Assembly (NCBI RefSeq): GCF_900099685.1
Contig: NZ_FNDW01000001.1
Coordinates: forward strand, 372,001 to 436,000
Length of the DNA stretch: 64,000 bases
Source of the DNA: Chryseobacterium taeanense
GTDB lineage: Bacteria; Bacteroidota; Bacteroidia; Flavobacteriales; Weeksellaceae
Direction: 5' to 3'
The first letter of the stretch is position 1. Each line of letters opens with the position of its first letter. Positions 31,592 to 40,831 of this stretch are shown here, one piece after another. The position numbers and the translations under genes were made by a program. The notes beneath the pieces are model-generated. The model did not search any database and was not told the DNA's origin. It worked only from the letters and a program-made list of their open reading frames with translations.

Positions 31592-31882
31592 TTAACATTC
31601 AGGAAGTGATAATAAATTATTTTTTGTCGAGTTGTCTGCCTCTGTTTTTAAATATTTAGTTCCATTATAAGTTTCTGCGGTGATGACCTTTGCTTCGTTA
31701 CCAAAGGTATCTTTAACATATGCATATCCATTTTTATATTTAATCCAGTCGTATATTTCTAATCGAGTATTTTTTCCTGTTTCTCTGGTTTGTTCATTTA
31801 TCCAACCTAAGTGGGAAATTGCTAAATTAGGATTTTCGTGATATCCATTGTCTTTGTTAATACATGTAATTCTAATTGTCAT
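31592..31882 (-). CDS. DUF3892-type small protein
   Basis: 96 residues, no signal. 'IRITCINKDNGYHENPNLAI' at the N-terminus and 'AYVKDTFGNEAKVITAETYNG' resemble DUF3892 proteins, small beta-rich proteins of unknown role, often near mobile or regulatory genes. Convergent with the thioredoxin-like gene; 91 bases upstream of its start is the AraC stop. Confidence 0.65.
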   Translation of the reverse strand: MTIRITCINKDNGYHENPNLAISHLGWINEQTRETGKNTRLEIYDWIKYKNGYAYVKDTFGNEAKVITAETYNGTKYLKTEADNSTKNNLLSLPEC

Positions 31883-31973
31883 AATTTTGTAATTTAAGAT
31901 TGTTAATAATTTAATTACGAAAATAATTTATTAATAATCTTAATCCTTACGGTTTTCCATAAATGAAAAGTTT

Positions 31974-32879
31974 TTAAAAACCAGTCCTGATCTTCACTTC
32001 ATTTTCAATCTTCAGATCTACATTCACTTTATTGTGCGAAAAATTTTTCATAAACTCTGAAGGAGTTTTTGTCGTATATTTTTTAAAAATCCGGTTAAAA
32101 TAAGTTACATTATTAAAACCACAACTGTAGCTGCACTCCGAAATACTTTTGTCCTGAGCCATCATCAAACAGGCTTTATTGATGCGGTATCTGTTGACAA
32201 ATTCTGTAAATGTAATCTGCGTCGCCTTTTTGAAAAAATTACAAAAGGCAGGCAGGGTAAGATTGGCCAGCTTTGCTACCTCTTCAATGTCAATTTCCTC
32301 ATCATAATGGTTTTCTACATAAGTAAATATATTTTCCAGGCGTGTCTTATTTTTTGAAATGATCGTATAAGGCATGATTTCTTTATTTAAAAGATCATAA
32401 TCGTCACATTTTGAGAGATCAAAGAGAATTTCGAGGAGCAACAGATATCTTTTATAACCTTCAGACTCCAGCATCAGTTGTAATCTTGGGAGCATTACTT
32501 TTTTTATTTTATTGTGAAAGTAGATCCCATATTTCGAGAGTTCTAAAAGGTTTTTAATCGATCTTGCCTCAACTTCCTCTTGAGGAAATTGCAAAATTTC
32601 TTCTTTAAACTGAAGTACAATTTCTTCATGCGGATCAATAGAATTCAGTCCGAATCCTGAATGTGGAATATTGGAGCCAATCAGCACCAGATCGCCATCT
32701 GTATAATTGCTCTCATGATAGCCCACATGTCGTGTTCCGTTACCGGAGAGCACACAGACAAGTTCAATTTCGGGGTGATAATGATATTCCCATTTTAATT
32801 GAGAAACAGGGGAATTGTTGTGAATTATGCAAAAAGAGCTTTTTTCATCAGGAATCACCCTTTCAAAAGTAACTTTCAT
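31974..32879 (-). CDS. AraC family transcriptional regulator (trehalose locus)
   Basis: 301 residues from ATG 32879. N-terminal cupin: 'WEYHYHPEIELVCVLSGNGT' and 'YTDGDLVLIGSNIPHSGFG'. C-terminal double HTH about 205-290: 'IDIEEVAKLANLTLPAFCNF', 'NKACLMMAQDKSISECSYSC' and 'FNNVTYFNRIFKKYTTKTPS'. Divergent from the MFS-trehalase-receptor genes and probably activates them in response to sugar. Confidence 0.88.
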   Translation of the reverse strand: MKVTFERVIPDEKSSFCIIHNNSPVSQLKWEYHYHPEIELVCVLSGNGTRHVGYHESNYTDGDLVLIGSNIPHSGFGLNSIDPHEEIVLQFKEEILQFPQEEVEARSIKNLLELSKYGIYFHNKIKKVMLPRLQLMLESEGYKRYLLLLEILFDLSKCDDYDLLNKEIMPYTIISKNKTRLENIFTYVENHYDEEIDIEEVAKLANLTLPAFCNFFKKATQITFTEFVNRYRINKACLMMAQDKSISECSYSCGFNNVTYFNRIFKKYTTKTPSEFMKNFSHNKVNVDLKIENEVKIRTGF

Positions 32880-32947
32880 TATTTTAATTGTATTATATGA
32901 GATAAAAATACTAATTATATTAATATAGTTCAAATATTCATTTACTG

Positions 32948-32964
32948 TGTTAAATTACTGTTAA
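32948..32964. promoter_or_regulatory. Candidate AraC binding site (11-base direct repeat)
   Basis: TGTTAA at 32948-32953 and again at 32959-32964, one helical turn apart, 41 bases before the MFS start. AraC-type proteins usually bind direct repeats. Unproven. Confidence 0.35.
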
Positions 32965-33004
32965 CCCAAATGCCTCTATATTAGCCGAAAGGAAAATTTA
33001 CTGA

Positions 33005-34234
33005 ATGAAAAATTTCAATATTAAGGCGGTTTTATTTCTAAATTATTTTGTTTTTGCGATTCTTTTGAATTCGGTTGGAACAGTGATTTTGCAGGTACAG
33101 CAAAACTTCGGAATTTCGAAATCCGGAGCAAGTGTTCTGGAAGGTTTTAAAGATTTACCGATTGCCATTTGTTCATTCATTTTAGCTTCGTTTTTACCCA
33201 AAATAGGGATCAAAAGGTCAATGCTGACAGCTTTACTTCTGGTGAGCTGTATGTGTTTTGTGATGCCTTTTGCCAACGATTTCTGGTTTTTTAAAGTATT
33301 ATTTACCATCGTCGGAATTTCTTTCGCTTTAATTAAAATTTCTGTTTTCACCTCCATCGGATTGGTGACGGATACAGATAAGGAACATTCAAGCTTTATG
33401 GGTTATCTGGAAGGTTTTTTCATGATTGGCGTATTAATGGGAAATGTTTTATTCAGCTTATTTATAGATGACCATAATCCAAGATCAACCCATTGGCTGA
33501 ATGTATATTGGGTCTTGGGAGGAATTTCCGCGCTTTCTTTCCTGTTTTTATTCTTTACAAAATTAGACGAGCACGAGGCAAAAAGTGAAAAAACAGATCT
33601 GCTTGGCGATTTGAGAAATAGTGTAGGTCTTTTCAGCTATAAAAAAGTATTGTTCTTTTTATTATGCGCTTTCCTTTTTGTTTTAGTTGAACAAAGCTTC
33701 CAGACATGGACTCCTACTTTTTACAAAGAAATTCTAAAAGTTCCGACTTCCATGAGCATCCAGGCGGGAGCTGTTTTGGCGGGGGCCTTTGCGTTGGGAA
33801 GATTTTTATCCGGATTTTTCTCGAAGAAATTCAGCTGGATTTATGTTGTCTCTTTTTGTGTGGTGGGATTCGCGATAAGTATTTTACTGGTCTTACCGTT
33901 GACAAAAAATATTCATATTGACACCCATGCAACCTGGCTGAATGCTCCGCTCGTGGTGTACTTATTTCCATTAATGGGTGGGTTGCTGGCACCGATTTAT
34001 CCAAGTATCAATTCAGTGATTCTGGCATCAATTCCGAAATATTTGCATAGTGCCATGTCGGGTCTCATCGTTGTTTTCTCCGCAATTGGCGGAACGATAG
34101 GCTCCATCATTACAGGCTTTGTATTTCAGGAATTTAGTGGTCAACAAGCATTTTACCTTTCATTAATTCCGCTTTCATTGTTGATTGTTTCAGCAATTAT
34201 TATGAATCACCTAAAAATAAATCCTAAAAAATAA
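33005..34234 (+). CDS. MFS sugar transporter (probable trehalose uptake)
   Basis: 409 residues, 12 predicted helices. N-terminal half begins 'NIKAVLFLNYFVFAILLNSV', with 'FLPKIGIKRSMLTALLLVSC' as loop 2-3; the second half begins at about residue 215 after a cytoplasmic loop 'KLDEHEAKSEKTDLLGDLRN'. It resembles the fucose/glucose permease (FHS) branch. Its stop is directly followed by the trehalase ATG, so trehalose or a related glucoside is the likely cargo, by context. Confidence 0.85.
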   Translation: MKNFNIKAVLFLNYFVFAILLNSVGTVILQVQQNFGISKSGASVLEGFKDLPIAICSFILASFLPKIGIKRSMLTALLLVSCMCFVMPFANDFWFFKVLFTIVGISFALIKISVFTSIGLVTDTDKEHSSFMGYLEGFFMIGVLMGNVLFSLFIDDHNPRSTHWLNVYWVLGGISALSFLFLFFTKLDEHEAKSEKTDLLGDLRNSVGLFSYKKVLFFLLCAFLFVLVEQSFQTWTPTFYKEILKVPTSMSIQAGAVLAGAFALGRFLSGFFSKKFSWIYVVSFCVVGFAISILLVLPLTKNIHIDTHATWLNAPLVVYLFPLMGGLLAPIYPSINSVILASIPKYLHSAMSGLIVVFSAIGGTIGSIITGFVFQEFSGQQAFYLSLIPLSLLIVSAIIMNHLKINPKK

Positions 34235-35713
34235 ATGAACAAACAATTATATATAGAAGATATTCAGTCACTTTTTGATGATGTTCAGCGATCGAAGATT
34301 TTTGAAGATCAGAAGATGATGACTGATGCCGTTCCGCTGTTTCCGGTTAGACAAATCAATACGGAATATGAAAATCAGAAAAAGTTGAATGGATTTAATC
34401 TGAAAGAATTTGTGTTATCAAACTTCGACTTTTTGAGCACTAAAATTTCAATCCAAAGAGAAACCCTTTTGCCTATTGATGAACATATCGAAAAACTTTG
34501 GGATGAGCTGACCAGAACATCCTATGAAGAAAAAGGTACTTTACTGAAGCTTCCGAAACCTTATATAGTTCCTGGTGGCCGTTTTAATGAATTTTTTTAC
34601 TGGGACAGCTATTTTATTATGTTGGGACTGAAGGTTTGCGGAAGAGTGGAAATGATGGAAAATATTATTGAAAACTGCTCTTATCTGATTCAGAATTTCG
34701 GATTTGTCCCAAATGGTAGCCGGACTCATTTTTTAAGCCGTTCCCAGCCTCCTTATTTCTCTTTGATGCTCGATTTGCTGTGTGAAACAACGCAAGAAGA
34801 AAATATTTATGTCAGATATCATGATACACTGGAAAAAGAATATGCATTCTGGATGAACGGGATCGAAAAACTTGAAAAAGGGAAAAGTATAAAAAGAGTG
34901 GTAAAGACCATTGATGGAGATATTCTAAATAGGTATTATGATGCAGAGAACGAGCCGCGTCCTGAAAGTTATTTAATTGATATTGAAGACAAGGAAAATG
35001 CAGGCGAAGAATTTTACAGAAATATCAGGAGCGCCTGCGAATCGGGTTGGGATTTTTCCAGCAGATGGTTTGCAGACGGAGAAAAAATACAGACTATTGA
35101 AATATTAAATCTTACAGAAGTTGATCTTAATTGCCTTCTGTGGCATCTGGAAAAAACATTGGCAAAATCTTCAAAACTTCAGAATATCGCTGAAAAGGAA
35201 GATTATTATTCTGGAAGAGCAGCAAGCCGAAGACAAATGATAAACAAGTATTTCTGGGATCAAAATTCCGGGATATATAAAGATTATCACACAAAAAAAA
35301 ACACAACAACTTCGTCTGAACATATTGCTGCTCTTTATCCTTTATTTCTTGGTTTAGCATCACCGGAGCAGGCGAAATCTGTTGCAGAACATATTGAGCA
35401 GAAGTTTCTTTTTACGGGAGGATTGGTAACGACGACAAAGAATACCGGCCAACAGTGGGATTTTCCCAACGCATGGGCGCCTTATCAATGGCTTGGCTTT
35501 AAAGCGATGAAAAATTACGGTTTTGATGATATCGCTGAAAGAATTAAAAATAATTGGTGTGCGAATGTAGAAAGAGTTTATCATAATACAGGAAAATTAA
35601 TGGAAAAATATAATGCCGTAGATACGGAAACCATTGCTGGAGGCGGAGAATACCCTAACCAGGATGGATTCGGATGGACTAATGGCGTTTATCTCATATT
35701 AAAAAACAACTAA
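34235..35713 (+). CDS. Trehalase, glycoside hydrolase family 37 (cytoplasmic type)
   Basis: 492 residues without signal peptide. GH37 signature 1 PGGRFNEFFYWDSY at 113-126; signature 2 QWDFPNAWAP at 407-416; the general acid Asp273 in 'ESGWDFSSRW'; the catalytic base Glu472 in 'GGGEYPNQDGFGWTNG'. It splits trehalose into two glucoses with inversion. The missing signal suggests a TreF-like cytoplasmic enzyme fed by the MFS transporter. The ATG follows the MFS stop with no gap. Confidence 0.94.
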   Translation: MNKQLYIEDIQSLFDDVQRSKIFEDQKMMTDAVPLFPVRQINTEYENQKKLNGFNLKEFVLSNFDFLSTKISIQRETLLPIDEHIEKLWDELTRTSYEEKGTLLKLPKPYIVPGGRFNEFFYWDSYFIMLGLKVCGRVEMMENIIENCSYLIQNFGFVPNGSRTHFLSRSQPPYFSLMLDLLCETTQEENIYVRYHDTLEKEYAFWMNGIEKLEKGKSIKRVVKTIDGDILNRYYDAENEPRPESYLIDIEDKENAGEEFYRNIRSACESGWDFSSRWFADGEKIQTIEILNLTEVDLNCLLWHLEKTLAKSSKLQNIAEKEDYYSGRAASRRQMINKYFWDQNSGIYKDYHTKKNTTTSSEHIAALYPLFLGLASPEQAKSVAEHIEQKFLFTGGLVTTTKNTGQQWDFPNAWAPYQWLGFKAMKNYGFDDIAERIKNNWCANVERVYHNTGKLMEKYNAVDTETIAGGGEYPNQDGFGWTNGVYLILKNN

Positions 35714-35740
35714 AAAAATAACTATAAAAATCATTTGGCT

Positions 35741-38179
35741 ATGAAAAAAAAATCGATCATTTTATTTGCCGGGATTGCAACGCTTTATTTCAATAATGCG
35801 TACGCTCAGGAAACTCCAAAAGATTCTACAAGATCTGCATCAATCGAACAGGTTGTAATTACCGGTAACTCGAATCCGAAAAAGAAAATAGAATCCAGTA
35901 CGGCGATTTCTACTTTTACCGCAAAAGAAATTCAGAAACAAAACCCGATCAGTGCTGCTGCATTGCTGCAGAGAGTGCCTGGTTTTGCGGTAGAAACGTC
36001 TGGTGGTGAAGTAGGGAACAACCTTTTTGCAAGAGGTATTCCTTCTGCGGGTGCTTATGAATTTGTACAGGTTCAGGAAGACGGTCTTCCTGTTTTTGAA
36101 GACGGCGCATTACAGTTTGCCAATGCCGATAATTTCTTCCGTGTCGATAATTCGGTAAGCCGACTGGAAGCGCTGAGAGGAGGCTCAGGTTCTATTTTTG
36201 CGAATAATTCGCCGGGAGGTCTAATTAACTTTATCACCAAAGAAGGCGGTAATGTTTTCAGAGGGACTGCAAAACTCGAAACCAGCACTTACGGATTGAT
36301 GCGTACAGATGTGAACCTTGGCGGAGCATTGGTTAAGGATAAATTATTCTTCAACGTCGGAGGTTTTTACAGAACGGATGACGGAATCCGGAAAACGGGA
36401 TTTAAAGCCAATCAGGGTGGACAAATCAGGATGAATCTGAAATATGTTTTCGATAAAGGATATGCTAAAATCTATTATAAAAAGCTGGACGACAGAAATA
36501 CATTCTTCCTTCCGATTCCTTTGGTTCAGAATGGAAATGATCTGAAAGAGTTTTCCGGTTTTGATGCCAATTACGGAACGTACAGCTACAGAAATATCAG
36601 TCATCTGAATATTCCACAAGTGGGAGGTGGTTTTTTCAGCAGAAATCTAGAAGATGGAATTCATCCGAAGGTGGATGTTCTGGGTGCGGAATTCAAATAT
36701 GATCTTGGGAATAATTTCTCTGTTTTAAACAAAACGAGATATACAGATATCAATATGAATTATACAGGGATTTTTCCTGCAGGTGGACCTCAAAGTGCGG
36801 CTGATTTTGCCAAAGGAGCGGGAATTGCCGGAAATACATTCCAGTATTCTTTGGTAAGCAACGGAGCTGTTGTAAATCCTGCCTATGTTCAGAAATTAGG
36901 ATTCTGGGCAATCGACAAACAGATGAACAATTTTGTAAACGATTTACAGTTCAATTATAAATTTGATAAAGGAAATGTAACCGCAGGTTTCTACAAATCT
37001 AACTGGAAGTCTCATCAATACTGGAACTGGAGCAATATTTTAACTACAGCCTCAGACAAACCGGAATTGTTGAATTTAGTAGATACTTCATTAATACCAA
37101 GCAGTATTGATTATTCTAAAACCTACAATGGGGTTACCAATATGTCGTTCCTGTTAAGGGATTCTCAGATTCAGGGAAGTCTGAATGACCTTTATCTGAA
37201 TGTAGATTACAATATTACAGATGATCTGAGTTTCAACGGAGGAATCCGCTACAGCCGTGATTTCTATAAAGGTTACGGAGTCAATACAACAAGTGGAAAT
37301 CTTAACAATTCTGGATTAACTACAGATGGAACACATGGCTTTGACACGACAACAGCAGATGATAATATGTCTGTTTTAGGGAATAAATATACCTATTGGA
37401 ATTTTGATGTGAATAAAGTTTCTTTCACAACGGCTCTGAATTATAAAATAAATACAGAAAATGCCGTGTATGCACGTTTTTCCAATGGGTTCAGATCTCC
37501 TAATGAAGAAGCGTATTACAACAATATGAATAATTTATCCGTTGTAAAGCCGGTGACCACCAATCAGCTGGAAGTTGGTTATAAATACTATTCGAGAACA
37601 TTTGATGTAGCGGTAATTCCGTTCTATTCTACATTGAAAAACCTTTCATTTACGGATGTGTATTCAGACGGAAGCTCAGAAAACAAATTTGCAAATACGA
37701 CGAACTTAGGCGTTGAATTGGAAGGATACGCAAGATTGTTCAATAATATGTTTGAAGTGACTTTCAATGGAACAATCCAAAATCCGAAATATAAAGATTT
37801 CACCGGAAGAAATGCTGACGGATCAACATTCAATTACGATGATAATACCGTGAGAAGAATGCCGAAATTCTACTTCAATATTTCTCCGGCGGTAAATATT
37901 ACGAAAGAATGGAGGGCTTATGTAAGCATGAATTATTATGGAAAACGTTTCCAGGATGAGAAAAATGCGCAGACATTACCGTCTTTCTCGGAATTTGGAG
38001 CAGGAACTTCTTATCAATTGGGAAAAATCCGTTTTGCAGTCGACGGAACGAATATTTTCAACACCATTGGCATCACAGAAGGCGATCCGAGAGCGGGATC
38101 TCCATCAGGTGACGGAATTATTATGGCAAGACCGATTATGGGTGCAGCGGTAAGAGCCTCCATTACATTGGATTTCTAA
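35741..38179 (+). CDS. TonB-dependent outer membrane receptor
   Basis: 812 residues from the second ATG (35741), which starts MKKKSIILFAG; signal peptide ends A-Y-A-Q. Plug domain about 35-160: 'SIEQVVITGNS', 'PISAAALLQRVPGFAVET', 'RLEALRGGSGSIFANNSPGG'. The 22-strand barrel follows, ending in the aromatic-terminal strand 'RASITLDF'. The N-terminal carboxypeptidase-like domain of SusC proteins is absent and no susD follows, so it is a classic TBDR. From context it may import trehalose or glucosides across the outer membrane. Confidence 0.92.
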   Translation: MKKKSIILFAGIATLYFNNAYAQETPKDSTRSASIEQVVITGNSNPKKKIESSTAISTFTAKEIQKQNPISAAALLQRVPGFAVETSGGEVGNNLFARGIPSAGAYEFVQVQEDGLPVFEDGALQFANADNFFRVDNSVSRLEALRGGSGSIFANNSPGGLINFITKEGGNVFRGTAKLETSTYGLMRTDVNLGGALVKDKLFFNVGGFYRTDDGIRKTGFKANQGGQIRMNLKYVFDKGYAKIYYKKLDDRNTFFLPIPLVQNGNDLKEFSGFDANYGTYSYRNISHLNIPQVGGGFFSRNLEDGIHPKVDVLGAEFKYDLGNNFSVLNKTRYTDINMNYTGIFPAGGPQSAADFAKGAGIAGNTFQYSLVSNGAVVNPAYVQKLGFWAIDKQMNNFVNDLQFNYKFDKGNVTAGFYKSNWKSHQYWNWSNILTTASDKPELLNLVDTSLIPSSIDYSKTYNGVTNMSFLLRDSQIQGSLNDLYLNVDYNITDDLSFNGGIRYSRDFYKGYGVNTTSGNLNNSGLTTDGTHGFDTTTADDNMSVLGNKYTYWNFDVNKVSFTTALNYKINTENAVYARFSNGFRSPNEEAYYNNMNNLSVVKPVTTNQLEVGYKYYSRTFDVAVIPFYSTLKNLSFTDVYSDGSSENKFANTTNLGVELEGYARLFNNMFEVTFNGTIQNPKYKDFTGRNADGSTFNYDDNTVRRMPKFYFNISPAVNITKEWRAYVSMNYYGKRFQDEKNAQTLPSFSEFGAGTSYQLGKIRFAVDGTNIFNTIGITEGDPRAGSPSGDGIIMARPIMGAAVRASITLDF

Positions 38180-38202
38180 AATTACTTTTTCATAAAATGT
38201 TA

Positions 38203-38235
38203 AACCGTCAGGAATTTTTTTGGCGGTTTTTTTTA
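38203..38235 (+). terminator. Terminator of the trehalose locus
   Basis: AACCGTC (38203-38209) pairs with GGCGGTT (38222-38228), followed by eight T. Confidence 0.75.
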
Positions 38236-38244
38236 ATAGAAATG

Positions 38245-38434
38245 ACCAAATACATCTTACATTTATTTAAAACAACCCTGTTTGTACTTAAATACGATTT
38301 ACATTTGTTTAAAACAATAGTGTTTGTAACCAAATACATCTTACATTGATTTGAAATACCCCTGTTTGTAACCAAATGCGATTTACATTTATTTAAAACA
38401 ACCTTGTTTGTAACTAAATACAATTTATATTACT
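38245..38434. repeat. 42-bp tandem repeat, 4.5 copies
   Basis: Units begin at 38245, 38287, 38329, 38371 and a partial one at 38413, each exactly 42 bases. Core words: accaaata, ttacatt, atttaaaaca, ctgtttgta. Odd units share 'acatctt' and even units 'cgattt', so the array probably grew by duplicating an 84-base dimer. The minus strand stays open through the array (14-residue repeat VTNxVVLNKCKxYL), but I do not regard it as a gene. Confidence 0.85.
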
Positions 38435-38451
38435 AAAAAGCTGGCTTGATG

Positions 38452-39090
38452 TTACTTAAAAAACGGATTGTATTCTTTTTCAAACCCAATAGTTGTAGGA
38501 TTTCCATGGCCTGAAAAAACCTTTGTTTCGGGATCAAGGATGAACAGTTTTGTTCTGATTCCTTCAATTAGCTGATCGTAATTTCCTTTAAAAAGATCGG
38601 TTCTTCCGATGCTTCCTTCAAAAAGTACGTCGCCTGAAATCATGAATTTCTGTTTCTCATTATGGTACACCACGCTTCCGGGAGAGTGTCCGGGCACATG
38701 ATAGATTTTGAATTTCTCACCGTCGAGTTCCAGTTCTTCATTTCCTTTGATGTACCGGATGTCTGCCTCGATATGATTGAGATTCATGCCGAACCGCATT
38801 CCGCTGATCTGAAACATATCAAGAACTTCTTTATCATCCTGATGCATCAGTACGGGAACTTTAAACGTATCTGAAGCCCATTGGAGTCCAAGAATGTGGT
38901 CGATATGAGCGTGTGTTAAAAGAGTGTTTACGATTTTCAATTCCTTTTCACGGATAAAATTTCCGATAGCTAGGGTTTCCTCTTCGCTCATGTTTCCGGG
39001 ATCAATCAGCCAGGCATTTTTATTTTCATTATAAAGAATGTATGTGTTTTCACTCGCAAAGTTGAAAACGAAACCTTGAATCTGAAGCAT
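38452..39090 (-). CDS. Metallo-beta-lactamase fold hydrolase (glyoxalase II-like)
   Basis: 212 residues from ATG 39090. Metal-binding motif THAHIDH (residues 58-64), later His in 'VPGHSPGSVVYH', Asp in 'MISGDVLFEGSIGRTD' and His in 'VFSGHGNPTTIGFEKEYNPF'. This is the YcbL/glyoxalase II-like family: a binuclear Zn/Fe thioesterase-type hydrolase. Short form without the C-terminal substrate domain of true GloB. A consensus -7 box TACTTTTG is at 39113-39120. Confidence 0.88.
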   Translation of the reverse strand: MLQIQGFVFNFASENTYILYNENKNAWLIDPGNMSEEETLAIGNFIREKELKIVNTLLTHAHIDHILGLQWASDTFKVPVLMHQDDKEVLDMFQISGMRFGMNLNHIEADIRYIKGNEELELDGEKFKIYHVPGHSPGSVVYHNEKQKFMISGDVLFEGSIGRTDLFKGNYDQLIEGIRTKLFILDPETKVFSGHGNPTTIGFEKEYNPFFK

Positions 39091-39231
39091 ATTCTGAATG
39101 TTTTTATGCAAACAAAAGTAGGAACAAAAGTTCTGGTTTGAAATATTTCCCTTACATTTTTTCCAATTAAAATAATCTTAAAACAGATTTTATACTGCCC
39201 AAAATCCTGATTTTTATTTATCTTCGTCATA

Positions 39232-40443
39232 ATGAAAACTTTGCGACTACTTTTATTTACTCTTAGCGGTTTTGTTTTTGGACAGAATATCCAAAGCATT
39301 CAGCTGTTTAATCCACAGACCAACGATGAAACACCGGTAATTTATGCTAATCAGCAGCTGGTGCTTAGCTTCGACGATCTTACCAATTCCAGCCAGATTT
39401 ACAGATATACCCTCAAACATTACAACAGAAACTGGGAAGACGACAACCTTTTCTTTACGGAATTTGCTACAGGAAGTTTAAACGGTTTGCTGGATAGCTT
39501 TCAGTATTCATTCAATACTCTTCAGTCTTATACGCATTATAAGCTAAATTTTCCGAACGATAAAATTCAGCTTAAAATATCCGGGAATTTTGAAATTATT
39601 GTCTATAAAGATTCTGCAGACAAACCACTGTTCAAACGCAGATTTTATGTCGTAGAAAATGCAGCCACGCTGGCGGTGGGCGTTTCGCGGTATGCTGATG
39701 CAAGAAATCCTGATGCCAACCAAAGGGTAGAAGTGAAAGCTGTTTCTGCAGGTGGGAATCTTTCTTCTAATGTAAATTCCATGACGCTGAATGTGATGCA
39801 GAATAATAACCCAAATGTTACTGTGAATAATTTAAAGCCAAGCACAACATTGGGAAATCAGTTGCTGTTTCAGCAATTGTCTTTGGTTTTCCCGGGAAAT
39901 AATGAGTTTTATTATTTTGATAATAAAAATATGAATATGGCCGCGGATATGGTGCGCGCCACTGAAGTGAAAGACGGAGTGAATAATACCTATCTTCATC
40001 CGGTTTGGGCTTTTCCTCTGAATTATCAATATCAGCCTGATGTGAATGGAGCCTGGTATTACAGACGAAATGATCTGGGAAGAGAGAGGGATGTAGAAAG
40101 GGAAGCAGATTATTCGTGGGTGTATTTCTCACTGGATTCTGATCCTGTTGATAAAGAAATCTATGTACTGGGTGGTTTTAATGATTTCAAACCAAGCAAA
40201 GAAAACCAGATGCAATATGATGCGGAAGGAAAAAAATATGTTGCCAGAATATATATGAAACAGGGTTTTTACAACTATATTCTTGCTACAAAAAATCCTG
40301 ACGGTAGCCTGAATTTCGGAGAAGTGAACGGTAACTTCTGGCAAACGGAAAATCTCTATCAGGCATTTTTATATTACGCTCCGTTCGGGAGAAATTATGA
40401 TGGACTGATGGGATATGGCGAATTCCGGACACCGGTGAGGTAG
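39232..40443 (+). CDS. Type IX secretion Plug-type protein (DUF5103)
   Basis: 403 residues; signal peptide 1-18 ends V-F-G-Q. DUF5103 is recognisable from 'FDDLTNSSQIYRYTLKHYNR', 'KLNFPNDKIQLKISGNFEI' and the C-terminal 'YNYILATKNPDGSLNFGEVN' to 'FLYYAPFGRNYDGLMGYG'. From established work the Plug protein closes the periplasmic side of the SprA translocon of the type IX secretion system; assignment here rests on family memory. It fits with gldB/gldC elsewhere in the window. Confidence 0.82.
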   Translation: MKTLRLLLFTLSGFVFGQNIQSIQLFNPQTNDETPVIYANQQLVLSFDDLTNSSQIYRYTLKHYNRNWEDDNLFFTEFATGSLNGLLDSFQYSFNTLQSYTHYKLNFPNDKIQLKISGNFEIIVYKDSADKPLFKRRFYVVENAATLAVGVSRYADARNPDANQRVEVKAVSAGGNLSSNVNSMTLNVMQNNNPNVTVNNLKPSTTLGNQLLFQQLSLVFPGNNEFYYFDNKNMNMAADMVRATEVKDGVNNTYLHPVWAFPLNYQYQPDVNGAWYYRRNDLGRERDVEREADYSWVYFSLDSDPVDKEIYVLGGFNDFKPSKENQMQYDAEGKKYVARIYMKQGFYNYILATKNPDGSLNFGEVNGNFWQTENLYQAFLYYAPFGRNYDGLMGYGEFRTPVR

Positions 40444-40532
40444 AGTGGGCTTGAGAGTTTCGGATTTTTAGGGTATTAGTGTTTTTAGAGTATTAAGATT
40501 AGATATAAGGAGTTTAGAATCTCGTAACAAAA

Positions 40533-40560
40533 AAACCTTACAAATAAATCTGCAAGGTTT
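40533..40560. terminator. Terminator between the Plug gene and the toxin-antitoxin pair
   Basis: AAACCTTACA (40533-40542) pairs with TGCAAGGTTT (40551-40560) with one mismatch; A-run before, 'aatataat' after. Convergent genes. Confidence 0.65.
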
Positions 40561-40582
40561 AATATAATAATAGTCTGGAATT

Positions 40583-40831
40583 TTATTTTCTGAATATCGC
40601 TGTTACAAAAAGCGTTTCATCGTTTTCAAAGACATAATGAATATTGACCGGAAAATCTTCCATCGAACGGATGCTAATCTCCGAGAGTTTTTCTGCACTT
40701 CGGGCAATGTCGTTAATGGATGTTTTAAGATCATCCAGAAAGTTCTCTCCTTTCTGTTTGTTTTCGGCGCTGAAAACCCTCACAAGAAGTCTTATGTCAT
40801 TTTTTGCAATAGAAGAAAGAAGGATTTTCAT
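40583..40831 (-). CDS. ParE/RelE family toxin
   Basis: 82 residues. ParE/RelE fold: 'MKILLSSIAKNDIRLLVRVF' then 'ENFLDDLKTSINDIARSAEK', with strands 'PVNIHYVFENDETLFVTAIF' at the end. The gyrase- or ribosome-directed activity cannot be chosen from sequence. The ATG follows the antitoxin stop with no gap (TAA-ATG), the typical translational coupling. Confidence 0.8.
   Translation of the reverse strand: MKILLSSIAKNDIRLLVRVFSAENKQKGENFLDDLKTSINDIARSAEKLSEISIRSMEDFPVNIHYVFENDETLFVTAIFRK

Noticed and set aside
38208..38423. 71-residue minus-strand ORF over the 42-bp array
   Set aside because: It is explained by a repeat whose length is a multiple of three; differences between units are mostly amino-acid changing, and there is no promoter or family match.
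38245..38434. CRISPR array
   Set aside because: Units are contiguous without unique spacers, and no cas gene is present.
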